Source of the DNA: Silene conica | Lineage: Eukaryota > Streptophyta > Magnoliopsida > Caryophyllales > Caryophyllaceae | Reading direction: 5' to 3' | NCBI GenBank assembly: GCA_029255685.2 | Contig: CM055312.2 | Span: 83,245,010 to 83,309,009 of the forward strand | Length of the DNA stretch: 64,000 bases | Shown: positions 10,555 through 21,381 of the stretch, one piece after another | How the letters are laid out: the number at the start of each line of letters is the position of its first letter | Position numbering within the stretch: the stretch's first letter is position 1 | Notes under the pieces: generated by a model | Seen by the model: the letters and a program-made list of their open reading frames with translations, nothing else | What the model was told of the DNA's origin: nothing | The model's database searches: none | Position numbers and translations under genes: made by a program

Positions 10555-13500
10555 TATGGCTCGTACTTGGATGATTAATGAGAAAAAAAAGGCGAAGTAG
10601 AATATGATGCCGGGTTAGCTGAATTTTATGAATTTGTAATAAAGAACGTGAAAGACAAATCTAGTATGGCGTGCCCTTGTGATATGTGCCGGAATATTAG
10701 GTATATGAGCTTTGGAGATGTAAGAATACATTTAAATAAGACAAATTTTAATCCAAAGTACACTTGTTGGATTTTCCATGGTGAATCAAAAAATTTAGAT
10801 GGAATAGAAAAAAATGTAGATGTCCAATTTGGGGAGATTGAGAGAGAAACATGCTTGAGTGACGATGAAGAGCCCGATGAGTCTAATTCACTAGAAGATT
10901 CGGGTTGTAATATGAATACTGAGGCAGGAGATGGGTGTGACGATATGTCGGATAAATCATGGGGAGATATGTTTGGAGGTGATGAGCAAGAAGGTATTGT
11001 AGATGAAACTGATGAGGATCTTGATGAAAATAATTTGGAGGATACTAGTGTTGTATTGGAGAAATTGAAAGATTCTGAAATGCCTCTTTATAGTAGTTGT
11101 AAGCACACTAAATTGGCAGCTCTTGTTAAGTTATATAATTTGAAAGCAACAAATGGGTGGAGTGACAAGAGTTTCACGCACAGACCTCCTGAAATTATTA
11201 AAGGACATGCTCCCCGAAAATAATGTACTTCCTGATCGTACATATGAGGCAAAGAAGATACTTAGGGGAATTGGTATGAAATATGAAAAAATCCACGCAT
11301 GTCCCAATGATTGCATATTATATCGCAAAGGATATGCTAATCTCACTAGTTGTCCAGTGTGTAAGGAATGACGATACAAAAAAAAGGAGGGGATCCCAGC
11401 TAAAGTTTTGTGGTACTTTCCAATAATTCCTAGGTTGATACGATTATTTGCGAATAAAGATGATGCCAAATTACTCACATGGCATAGTACATCAAAAGCA
11501 AATGATGGGAAGTTGAGATACCCGGCCGATGGGAAAGACTGGAAGTTTATTGATGCAAAATATCTCGAGTTTGGCAAAGAACCCAGAAATCTCCGCCTTG
11601 CACTCTCCATTGATGGGATGAATCCCTTTGGAAATTTGAGTAGTCAACATAGTACTTGGCCGGTGTTTTTAGCTATTTACAATTTGCCTCCATATATATC
11701 TTTGCATGAAACGAAAATATTTGATGTTGTCTCTATTGATTTCTGGTCCTAAAGAACCTGGTAATGATATAGATGTCTACTTAGAGCCTCTTCTTGACGA
11801 TTTGAGATTATTGTGGGATGAAGGGATACGAGTGTTTGATGCCTACCAGAATAGTTATTTCAATTTGAAAGCAATGTTACTATGTACTATTTCTGACTTT
11901 CCTGCGTATGGTAATCTATCTGGACACACTGTGCACGGGAAAGAGGCTTGACCCTTGTGTGGAGAAGATGTCGATTCTTGTTATTTGAAGTTTTCTCGTA
12001 AGCAAGCGTACTTGGGATACCGTAGGTTCTTGGATCTTGATCATTCATACCGTAAGCTACAAAAACCATTCAATGGAAAACCTGAACATCGATCTCCTCC
12101 TAAGATATATTAACCGGTCATGAAGTATATGAAAGAGTGAAAAAAATTAAGATAACTTATGGGAAGAAGGGTTCTAAATTAGCGTCTCGTGGATATAAGA
12201 ATATGTCTCCTCTTTTTGAAAAACTTCCATATTGGCGTGACCTTTCTATAAGATATTGCTTAGATGTTATGCATATTGAGAAAAATGTGTGTGACAATAT
12301 AATCAACACTCTTCTGATTGTTCCGAATAAGTCAAAAGACAACACATCAGCTAGGATGGACATGGTGGATATGAAAATTAGACCTGAGTTTGCACCAGAA
12401 AAGAAAGGAACACGATATTATTTGCCTCCGGCTGCTCATACACTTTCAAGAAAGGAGAAAACAGAGTTTTGTGAGTGCTTACGTAGTGTTAAAGTGCCGG
12501 AGGGATATTCTTCCAATATCAGCAGCCAAGTATCAATGACAGATCTTAAGCTTGTTGGTTTAAAGTCTCATGATTGTCATACTTTGATGCAACAACTACT
12601 ACCAGTGGCTATACGTTCGATTTTACCTAAAAAAGTTCGATTCGCCATAAGTAGGTTTTGCTTTTTCTTCAATGTAACATCCCGTATTTTCGTAAAATCT
12701 AATTTAAGCGTTTTAAATTATTTTAAGTAATAAAATAATATTTTAATAATTTATTGTGAAAGGTTTTGATTTAATTAGTAAGATCCGTCTTAAGAACCTT
12801 AAGTCCTTAAGACGAATACAAACTTGGTAAACCTAAACTCATATCTTAAATATCCGTTCAAGTGTGCGACCCGTTTAATTGACTCGGAAAGGACAACCCA
12901 TAAAACCCCCATAAACCCTTTTGTCGACATAATGCATCCTCCATCCTCAACATTTCCACTGTAAAAACAATTCTCACAAAAACCTCCATAAACATCATCT
13001 TCTTTTGATCTTTTCTCCATCATCCGTTAATCAAATCGAGGTAACAATAACATTTTCGGAATCCTTATTCAATTTCCAAGCCATCTATCATTTTCATTTT
13101 TCAAATCCTTAACTTCGAAAATGGGGCTGTTTTCCTTAAATTCCGTTTTTATGTCCTTAAACCCGTTTTTCGTGTTTGTAGGTGAAGGATTGGACAACCC
13201 GGACATCGATAGCTTCGTGGTAGAGGAGAATCTTTAGCCGGAGTGCATTTTAAGGTGACGATAATGAGAAACTCGGCCTTAATGTGAATATTAGCAAGTT
13301 TGATGTGTTCTTATGTTAGTTTCTGATTTTTGTTAAAGTATAATGTTTAAAGGACTTAGTAACATGATTAGGAATGTTTTATTGTGATGAATTCATGCTT
13401 GTTGATGTTCATAAACTCATATGTTGTTTTCTGAAAATTTACACATTTTGCGACGGGTACTTGATATAATCGTTTGAGGATTGTTATGGGACTTGTTTGC

Positions 13501-13631
13501 TGTTAGAATAGTAGTATTGGATGTTTAATATTGTTGGGTAAACATCAATTGTAGCATTGCTTGAGTTTTGGTGTCGATTTATGAAGTTTAGTATTGGCTG
13601 GAAAAACACGAATTTCGTATCAGGCTCTCTG

Positions 13632-13998
13632 AGCCGGTCGACCGACCGGCCGCCGGTCGACCGGCTGGGAGTGCGTCTTGTGTGTTTTTGCGATTTCTGA
13701 GGAATTTGGCTCGAGGCTGCCAGCCGGCCGACCGGCTGCCTGCCGACCGGATGGTGGTCTTTTTGTGTTGTTTGTGTTTGTGAAAACCATAGGAAGATGG
13801 GAGCCCAGCCGGCAGACCGGCCGCCTGCCAGCCGGCTGGGAGTGCATGTGGGGATGGTATACGAATTTGTGAAGGCTAGGATTATGGGTTCCCAGCCGGC
13901 CGACCGGCTGGGAGTCCTTTTGTGGTTCCTTGTTTTTAAAAGTGAGAGGCTGAGTGGATCACCAGCCGGCCGACCGGCTGCCTGCCGACCGGCTGGGG
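13632..13998. repeat. Array of GC-rich CCGGTCGACCGG palindromes in LTR-A
   Basis: Five blocks (13632-13666, 13721-13752, 13806-13840, 13892-13911, 13962-13998) of the type CAGCCGGCCGACCGGCTG, several doubled with CCTGCCGACCGG, spaced about 70-90 bp apart in otherwise AT-rich DNA. Each can fold on itself. Open frames through this block give only low-complexity Pro/Arg/Gly-rich peptides and are not genes. Confidence 0.85.
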
Positions 13999-14289
13999 AT
14001 CCCTGTAGGCTATTTGGTTTGTAATCGTTCGTAACTTTCAAACGCTTAATCGGTTTTGATTGAAACTCGTTTTGTGTACCCGTGATATGTATTTGAGGTC
14101 CCCGGAGGATGGGCAACATTATATTGGGTTCGGGAATGGAGTAAGGATAGAGACCCCCCGGTCGGGTAACCGAAAGGGAAACCGGCTCTCGCTCAACTTA
14201 GTTCCCGGGGTCAATTAAGTGTTGACTAGAGGTTAAGAAAGGTAGAACTACAGATTAGTTCATTGACTTTGGTTGATATTGTATTGTTG

Positions 14290-14850
14290 CGTATTAAGTT
14301 ATGCCTTAAGCTGGCCTCTGAACTTAATACGTGAGTTGTTTGTCATATATGGGGATATGCCTTAAGCTGGCCTCTGAGCCCTATATGTGTATGTTTGTCG
14401 TGTCTAGGACATGCCTTAAGCTGGCCTCTAAGTCCAGACATGTTTGATTGTGATCGCGTTGGAACATGCCTTAAGTTGGCCTCTGAGTCTGACGAGTAGA
14501 GCAGCTGCACAACGGGGTAGCTAAGGAACTGACACCTTACCCGGAGTGCAGATGTTTGGTGCTAGAACATGCCTTAAGCTGGCCCCTGAGTTTAGTACCT
14601 TGTGATGTCGTGAAGGGACATGCCTTAAGCTGGCCTCTGAGTCCTTTACTTTTGGATGCTAGTCTATGCCTTAAGTTGCCCGCTGAGTCTAGTGTCTTGC
14701 TGATTGGCAGGTCCATGCCTTAAGTTGGTCTCTGAGTCCTTGCTTGCTGAATGTTTTTGGTGTTTAGGTTATGTCTTAAGTTGACCGCTGAACCTTTACA
14801 CTTGCTGATTGATTAGTATTAGGTTATATCTTAAGTTGACCGCTGAACCT
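14290..14850 (+). repeat. Ten-unit hairpin array with constant apex in LTR-A
   Basis: Ten units with cores at 14301, 14357, 14411, 14466, 14569, 14620, 14666, 14715, 14771 and 14826. The usual core is ATGCCTTAAGCTGGCCTCTG. Each core sits between arms that pair with each other but differ from unit to unit: the first has CGTATTAAGTT / AACTTAATACG, a perfect 11-bp stem. Inside the core, GCC and GGC can pair around TTAAGCT; one unit reads GTC...GAC around TTAAGTT. About 50 extra bases separate units 4 and 5. Stems of the last units are weaker. Confidence 0.82.
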
Positions 14851-15349
14851 TTTACTTGCTGAATTTATCTGCTTGCCTTGAGTGGGTATGTGTCAGATAT
14901 AGATATTGATAATGATGAGTAAATGAATGTTTGTTTGAGTTATGGTTTGATCATCCAAGGCATTGGGTGACTCTTAGTTCGGTTTCATAAATAGTTGGAT
15001 TGAAAGACCCCCCGACTGGGTAACCAGTAGGGAAACCGGCTCTCCTTCCTAACGGTTTATGAAGTTGGTTGAGAGCCGTGCTCTAGAGTTTGCATGATAG
15101 TATGTGATCAGTTGATGAGATGTTTATGCTTCACATGTTGATATATGTTGGAGTATTCTGTATTGCTTTTTGTGTTACGTGTTGTCACAAAAGGTGGCTA
15201 GGAGAACTCTATTCACTCCCCACTGATTGTGGCGTACATGTTTTCATGTATGTAGGTACATGCAGGTTGGAGCGGGGTTCACACGAGAGCTAGCGAGTGA
15301 TGATCCTGTTTTCATCATATGACATACCCGTTATCGTTTAGCTAGACTC

Positions 15350-16224
15350 TTGGGTGTTTGGTTGGGGCATTTGGAATGGAGTTTGATATCCAAGGGGTTC
15401 TAAATCCATTCCAAACCCTTGAAATCCCATACCCATGTCTCAACCCAAGATTCTAACTCCATTCCATCTCATCCCAAATTACGTATTTTTTATAAAACAT
15501 TTTATGTGGATTTTTTCATAGAACATTTTATGTGAACTTTTTTCATAAAAAAAAGTTACGTATTTTTCATAAAACATTTTATGTGGATTTTTTTCATAAA
15601 ATATTTTATGTGTATTTTTTTTCATAAAATATTTTATGTGGATTTTTTCGTAAAAAAAAATTGCGTATTTTTCGTAAAACATGTTATGTGGATTTTTTTT
15701 CATAAAACATGTTATGTGGATTTTTTTTCATAAAACATTTTATGTGGATTTTTTCATAAAACATTTTATATGGATTTTTTCGTAAAACATTTTATGCGGA
15801 TTTTTGTCATAAAAAAAAGTTGCGTATTTTTCATAAAACATTTTATGTGGATTTTTTTCATAAAACATTTTATGTCGATTTTTTTCGTAAAACATTTTAT
15901 GTGGATTTTTTCCGGTCTTAGAATAATTTTGCTATTGTCGTATTATATGAACATGAGTCATTGATTTTTATGGCTTAATTTGAATTTTGGCTTTGTTGTA
16001 GTTAATTTTAATTCAAAATAATATAATTGCAGTTATCTATGATAAAGAAAATGAAATAATTTTGAAATCCATTCTAAATGTGAATCAAACCATAAGAATG
16101 ACATTTATAATCCATTACGAGATCAAACCAAACAAGCATTAATAAGTATGAGATTCTAAGTCTATACCTTCTTGGTATTAGAATCCATTACATTCCATTC
16201 CAATTGTTTGAACCAAACGGCCCC
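15350..16224. mobile_element. PIF/Harbinger-like MITE inside LTR-A
   Basis: The inserted block begins GGTGTTTGGTTGGGGCATTTG and ends with CCAATTGTTTGAACC then AAACGGCCCC, imperfect inverted repeats. The undisturbed sequence in LTR-B shows the insertion point at GACTCTTAGAC. TTA follows the right end and a TTG-like triplet precedes the left, consistent with a 3-bp TTA target duplication. A hAT origin cannot be excluded. About 0.87 kb, no transposase. Confidence 0.68.
15480..15912. repeat. Tandem repeat of about 30 bp inside the MITE
   Basis: More than ten degenerate copies of CATAAAACATTTTATGTGGA plus a T-run. The ACATTTTATGT core is itself nearly palindromic. Open frames here are repeat artefacts. 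Confidence 0.8.
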
Positions 16225-16584
16225 TTAGTTCTTTTGATACAGTTTTTGGTTGGTGCCTGTAGGGATGTTCCATCCCAGGCTGTTGCACATATTTGGTTTT
16301 GATACTTAGAACTGTTACTTATCTATTTTGTTTTATTTTTGTTTCAGTTTCCGTTTCAGTTTAATTCTTCTCGCATGTTGTTTACTTTAAAAGTTTTAAT
16401 TCCGCTGCATTTTTGGTATTTTTGTATGTTTATATTTCCGCTTTCGCGAGGGGTTTTACATTCAATGCCATATGCAATAAAGTGTTAGATCCCAAGGAGT
16501 TGGAGTCTTTGCAAAAACTAATTGTCACTTCTCTTTGTCAATTGGAAATGTACTTTCCTCCTTCCACTACAACAAATACCGTGC

Positions 16585-17090
16585 AAATGTGACGCTTTTT
16601 GAAGCGTTTTGTGACGCTTTTAAAGGTCACATTTATTTTTATCGACGCTTTAGAAAAGCGTCAGTTTATGAGCCGTCGTTATTTATTGACGCTTTAGAAA
16701 AGCGTCAGTTTATGAGCCGTCGTTATTTATTGACGCTTTTAAGTGTCAACATATGTGACGCTTAAAAGTGTCTTAAATGACTATTGACAGTTTTGTTCGT
16801 CAACAAATGTGACGTATTAAAATGTCTTTAGTAACTAGTGACGCTTTTATGTGTCAGCAATTGTGACGCTTAAAAGTGTTTAGAGTGCGCATTGACACTC
16901 TTATTTGTCAACAAAGATGACGCTTATAAGTGTCTCAAGTACTAATGACGTTCTTATTTGTCAACAAATGTAACGCTTTGAAGCGTCTTTAGCAACTACC
17001 GATGCTTTTATGTGTCACTTAATGAGACGTAATTAAGCGTCAATTTTCTATATTTTGCCTCTTTTAATTGTCTATCTCAGTGATGCTTTT
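16585..17090. repeat. Subterminal repeats of CACTA-5
   Basis: Many GTGACGCTTTTA / AAAAGCGTC units in both directions; the stretch at 16639-16738 is a near-exact tandem pair of about 52 bp. The same motif recurs at the right end (20920-20965). Probable transposase binding sites. Confidence 0.8.
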
Positions 17091-17454
17091 GATTGTAAAT
17101 GTACCACACTATTAAGTATTACCGTCGCAGTTACTCTGGTATTAGAAATTCAGAAACTTGATTTCCAAATAAAATTGTATAGATTAAATAAATAACCTAT
17201 ATGTAGTAGTACTCAATTAAATCATGAATAGAATAACAAAGTACCCACATACTTTTATAAATAATCGTCATACGTCTAAAATACATCGTATTCATCATAA
17301 ACACTAGCATTAACAATTTAACTATTATAAACTAGTACTCTACGGTACGACAAAATCAAAATATCAATAAGGATCCGAATGATAGTAAAATCCAACATAA
17401 TGTTGTATTAAAAAATCGTTAATAGCTATACTTCAAAAAATCGTAAATAATTAG

Positions 17455-17590
17455 AGACCCGGGACACTTAGTCGCTAGGTAGTACTTTGAACGTCGTGGA
17501 GCTTCAATAATACGTAGTTGGCGCAATGTCAAATGGGCTTCAATCAACATATCAAGGCGCATCGTCATCACCATTTGACAAATCTGAAAC
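17455..17590 (-). pseudogene. Unidentified coding-like fragment in CACTA-5
   Basis: On the minus strand one frame stays open through MRLDMLIEAHLTLRQLRIIE and PRRSKYYLATKCPG. A splice-acceptor-like TATAG precedes it. It may be the tail of a transposon protein; I do not recognise the family. Confidence 0.3.
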
Positions 17591-18941
17591 CTATAACATA
17601 ATACAAAATATAATACATATTAATTTTGATTTCAATAAAAGAGCACATCTTATACGAGTTATCAAAACCATCACATGAAGGCAATCTAACAAAGACGAAA
17701 AGGATAGCAAAAGTAAACTATAAATTATAGTTTACTTTGACTGCAGGATTAATGAAGTTATCAACAATAATAAATAAAAGTGATCTCTATTCCCTCTGAT
17801 TTGTTGCATCTAATCTATTTCAGTAGAGCAAAACAATAACCCAACATACTGCAATCACTAATCAATTTAATAGAAACTAATTAAGAAACAAAGCACGACT
17901 GTGATACATCCCTCTCACAAGAATCATCTGCATGGTTGTAAAGAAGGCTTGAATGGACACATACTGTAATTACTTGCACATAGATTTTCGTCTTTCACTA
18001 CGGTCGGTTGTACGCAGCCTTACCCTTAGATTAGTCGAGACTAATCAAAACAGTTGAATTACTGATAAAAAATAATAACAATAAAATGAAAAGAAAAGAA
18101 AAGAAAAGAAAGAATAATGGTACAACTTACTAGAAGTAGAAGAAGAATGAGAAGTAAAAGGAGAGTGTAACGAAGGAAGACAACATCTAATAATGTTCAA
18201 TTTCACTAACACGTTCAAGCAGAACATATAGCTAGAACCAACACTTCCTCTTCCTCAGCAGGATGTTTCACAAACATGTTCAAGCTCAAGCAGAACCAAC
18301 ACTTCATCTTCCGCAGCAGGATGTTTTGGTGATATCTTACCTGTACAACAAACATATAGCTAGATGAGTGGCTGAACGCTGCAACTGTATACAAATAAAA
18401 ATGTAATACAACGGAGAATATGAACCTATCTAGTTCTCTATCTAGATAAACCACTCAATTTCATACTAATTGACTAATGAGATAACAACTCCAATTCTTC
18501 CAGCACACAACAGTTCTTCTCATACAATGTATAATCCCGAAACACATAATAGTCATTATACACCAAAGTACCAAACTAATGCATACAATCCTACGTACAA
18601 CAACAATTGCCATCCAAGGGACATTTGTATTATATTTTAGTCCCCGGGTGAAGTTTTATTAGCAGATTTACAAAACAAAGTTTTTGTCAGTCAAGAATCA
18701 AGGCTCTGAACAGACCAACATAAGCTTATCCCTCTAATCTATTCTGCTAACCACATAGATACTCACAAGCCAAAAAAATAAAACTGCTAACCACATAGAT
18801 ACTCACAAGCCAAAAAAATAAGATTGCATCCATTCTACTTCCATATACCATGATCTGTTTATAAACGAGTAGATCTTTCCCACCGTCCTGAAGGTTGAGG
18901 GGAGGGAAGAGGAAGATTTATGTAAAAAAAAATTATTATCC
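17591..18941. other. Interior of CACTA-5 without recognised gene
   Basis: AT-rich. Contains an AAAAG purine tract (18085-18112), a duplicated segment CAGAACCAACACTTC...GCAGGATGTTT (about 18234-18268 and 18289-18327), and a perfect tandem pair starting CTGCTAACCACATAGATACT near 18745 and 18784. Nothing recognisable as protein. Confidence 0.4.
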
Positions 18942-19094
18942 AGACACTATAGTAACCTTGGAATTAGATGGAATATCATAATTTCTGACCATGTCAACCA
19001 AAAGTATATCAAGACCTCGACTGGCTACATCAATTGGGATGAGAATATTGCACTCTCCAACTTTGAACCTGTTTGATTCCCCAAGTCTTTTTGC
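18942..19094 (-). pseudogene. Captured fragment of a DEAD-box RNA helicase (RH10/Rrp3-like)
   Basis: Read on the minus strand, about 50 codons give [19 protein letters not shown], then DVASRGLDI and NYDIPSNSK, ending in TAA. This is the motif V region of DEAD-box helicases (usual form [11 protein letters not shown]...VINYDIP), closest to the RH10/Rrp3/DDX47 type. The motif Thr is replaced (PIDVASRG). A TGGTAG acceptor-like sequence precedes it. Only this slice is present, so it cannot encode a working helicase. Confidence 0.82.
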
Positions 19095-19149
19095 CTACCA
19101 TATAAGAGCCAAACAAAAGAGGTTTAAAATAAAAAGGCTTTTTAGGATG

Positions 19150-19410
19150 CATTCTGGCAGCCTACTCCCATATCTTCACCATTCTGCATCTGATTTGGAC
19201 TGCCAGTCCCATAATGATTACTTTACTGCTGCTGCACTGGGCTGCCAGTCCCAGACCCTGGTTGCTGCACTGTCTCAGCACACTGCTCAGTCTGTTGTAT
19301 CCCAGACTGGTGTAAAAGTTGTTGCTGCAATTCAGTCTAGCAAACTGTGCTGGCTGCTGCAATTCAGTCCCAACTATTTGTGTTGTCTGCACTCCCAGAA
19401 ACGACACCTT
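19150..19410 (-). pseudogene. Captured Gln-rich coding fragment
   Basis: On the minus strand a frame reads ELQQQLLHQSGIQQTEQ, then QQPGSGTGSPVQQQ, a stop, then GTGSPNQMQNGEDMG. Repeated GTGSP and Q-runs look like a transcription-regulator tail. I do not recognise the parent gene. The in-frame stop marks it as a remnant. Confidence 0.45.
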
Positions 19411-19551
19411 AATAATATCAATAATAAAATGGGATTAAAAAAATCATCAAACTTTCATCACTAAACTCCAACTAATGATGTAATTGAACAACTATTAGGG
19501 TTTTAAAATGATAAAAACATGAAATGAAAGTATGTGAAAGGTAAAATTACC

Positions 19552-19669
19552 AAAATCTGGATTTGCTCATACAATAGTTGAACGAGAGGATATTGAAAAC
19601 GGGGGTTTCAAAAGCGGATTTGTCATCGCGCCATGGTTTCTTGAGAAATTCGACATCAGATTCCGCCAT
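19552..19669 (-). pseudogene. Possible captured first exon
   Basis: An ATG at 19669 (minus) opens MAESDVEFLKKPWRDDKSAF, followed by ETPVFNILSF, and ends at a TAA after about 40 codons. GC content is higher than the surroundings, suggesting captured coding DNA. It could be the start of the helicase-type gene or of another gene; the parent is not recognised. Confidence 0.35.
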
Positions 19670-20144
19670 TACTCAAATCGATGGGGGATGCGTGTTCAGG
19701 CTCTTCACTTGTTCCTGGTTCTTGCTTTAAAAATTGGTTGCATGAAATGCCAAGATTTCAAGACCTGAGGCAAAAGGACAATGAAGAATGAACAAATTTA
19801 GGGTATTCTTTGTCCGTTAGGTGAGGGTGTCCATTTTGTCCCTCTAGATTCATCAAAATTCTTCAATTTGCTTAATTTATTGATACACCAAACTTTGATC
19901 TTATTAAATAGAGATAGCGAGTGCAGAATCTAATAATGAAGAAACTGTAATACGAGTAGAAAGTAGTTGATAGACATGTCTGAATGTGTGATACCCCGTT
20001 ATCCTTGTATTTCTGATACAAGGCAGTTAACTAGATGTCGTTTGATTCCGTAAAGCCACTGACATAAACATAAATATTGTTATGAGTAGATAAAATTGAG
20101 AAATTATAGAAATACAAAAGAAAACAAGGATTGAGGATTGAAGA

Positions 20145-20222
20145 CCATTTGGAAGCGACATTGACAACCAGGAGAACCTTGCCTTTGTAAATACTCAAGT
20201 CAAGATCTCTACCCCTACTATC
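20145..20222 (-). pseudogene. Captured exon of a plant glutathione peroxidase
   Basis: After an acceptor-like TTCTAG on the minus strand, 26 codons read [20 protein letters not shown] then NVASKW. This matches the start of plant GPX proteins ([11 protein letters not shown](I/V)VNVAS(K/Q)C). The position of the redox cysteine is Trp here (TGG), or the exon stops just before it. No further GPX exons are seen next to it, so it is a lone captured exon. Confidence 0.8.
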
Positions 20223-20589
20223 CTAGAAATGAAAACCCAGATCGTTAATTTAGTTTGAGACCATCTTAAGCGAAATATACATAGTACTTCAGATAAATAC
20301 ATAGTATTAGTTAAATAGGGTAAACAGGAAAAAATGGTTGTGTTATCTAACAATATCACTGGCTGTGTGAAGTATCACACCAATATCAACAACAAAAAAC
20401 GCAACCCATATTTCCGACTCTATTTTCAAATATAACCAGTATTAACAGGTTCTCTACTTCAGATAATTGAAAGAAAAAACGAGAAATTAGAGGGGAACGT
20501 ACAAGTAAAATTGAAGCAGCCTAAACCCAGAATACGAAGCAATGAAAATATCATCAATAACATACAATTAATTGAAAAATCGTACATTC

Positions 20590-20820
20590 GTACCTATGAT
20601 AAGCAATAAATGCCGGATTGTATCGCTCTTTGTCGAAGAATTAGAACTGATTGGCGGATTGAATCGCATTTGTTGTTCGTTTTAACGGAAAATCGATAGG
20701 ATTGAACGAGAATTTGGAAGAATTACAATTGAAAAGGGAAAAATTAAACGAGAATAAGGAAGATTGAAGATGAAGACAACAATGGAACACAGGAACAGTA
20801 GTACTGCGCATGAACAGGCG
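20590..20820 (-). other. Possible captured 5' UTR/promoter piece
   Basis: On the minus strand this stretch is pyrimidine-rich and ends at an ATAG|GTACGAATG donor-like site near 20594, upstream of the glutathione peroxidase exon and in the same orientation. It could be that gene's 5' leader. No coding frame recognised. Confidence 0.3.
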
Positions 20821-21381
20821 GTTAGGGTTATGTAGTGGGCTTTTTTTTAATCTTTTACTAATATTAGTATATGTGTTACGGTTTCTATTAAAAACAAAAA
20901 TGGAGGGTTATTTTATAAATTGACGCTTTATAAAAGCGTCAACACGAAAGCGTCATTAATGTAAGGGATGTGTTGTAGTGTTCATTTTTCACAATAATGG
21001 TGCATGTAACTGCACACTTGGTTAGAGAAATCAAATACCTTGGTCCAGTTTATCTAAGGTATCAATATCCTTTTAAGAGATTGATGAAAGTGTACAAGGA
21101 TTATACATCTAATAGATATCGTCCTGAAGGGTCTATTGTTGAGCGTGCAATCACGGATGAAGCACTTTTTTATTGCTATGCACACTTGTCAGATTCTGAG
21201 CTACCTGGGATTCCTAAGAATATGCACAGTGAGGGATCATGGGCAAAGGTCTTAGGGGTCATGTTCGTCTAGATATGGCAACTGAGAAATGACATATAAC
21301 ACATACATATGCTTTTCATTAAAGACGCTACTTTATAGTAAATGAAAAAAGTTTGAAATTCTACTATAACTTAAATTTCAG

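Larger units (their letters stand above)
12673..16460 (+). mobile_element. LTR-A: solo LTR of a long-LTR retrotransposon
   Basis: Runs from TGTAACATCCCG to GGGGTTTTACA and is flanked by a perfect 5-bp duplication, TTCAA (12668-12672 and 16461-16465), inside the CACTA-1 transposase. No gag-pol and no second LTR, so it is a solo LTR, about 2.9 kb once the nested MITE (15350-16224) is discounted. LTR-B (32188-35110, opposite orientation) and LTR-C (58707-60876) are the same family. It contains a GC-rich palindrome array and a hairpin array. The sense orientation of the parent element cannot be fixed without an internal region; + here is only relative. Confidence 0.85.
16565..20980. mobile_element. 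CACTA-5: non-autonomous CACTA carrying host gene fragments
   Basis: Runs from CACTACAACAAATACC to GATGTGTTGTAGTG and is flanked by TTC on both sides (16562-16564 and 20981-20983), a perfect 3-bp duplication. Removing the element and one TTC restores the CACTA-1 transposase frame. The ends have TGACGCTTTTNAAAAGCGTC-type repeats. No transposase is seen. The interior holds minus-strand fragments resembling a DEAD-box helicase, a glutathione peroxidase exon and a Gln-rich protein. Confidence 0.9.
10555..21273 (+). pseudogene. TNP2-type CACTA transposase, decayed and twice interrupted
   Basis: Fragments in order: start ATGGCTCGTACTTGGATG (10557), where an early stop follows; a zinc-finger-like N-terminal part (CPCDMCRNIRYM, 10670-10710); CPNDCILYRKGY and CPVC (11300-11370), then a TGA; a part with DGKDWKFIDAKY and the conserved SIDGMNPFGN region (11500-11640); RYCLDVMHIEKNV (12254-12292), a hallmark of TNP2; GLKSHDCHTLMQQLLPVAI (12558-12618). 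LTR-A then splits the frame at 12673. The frame resumes 16466-16564 (NKVLDPKELESLQ), is split by CACTA-5, and resumes from 20984 with TAHLVREIKYLGPVYLRYQY to PKNMHSEGSW. Several frameshifts and stops make it nonfunctional. In full-length relatives this protein cuts and joins the transposon ends in the nucleus. Confidence 0.88.

Noticed and set aside
12799..13023. Open frame near the LTR-A start, with partial matches at 34796-34984 and 58969-59190
   Set aside because: Conserved only as LTR sequence; frames are not kept among the three copies.
13484..14119. Open frame of about 210 codons on the minus strand, rich in SRSAG / PAGRP; similar ones at 33544-33999 and 59561-60148
   Set aside because: It runs through the GC-rich palindrome array; the composition is explained by the repeat in several frames at once. 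No domain.
14290..14850. Hairpin array considered as a CRISPR-like array
   Set aside because: Plant nuclear context, no cas genes, spacers pair with each other instead of being unrelated; it lies within LTR copies with target duplications.
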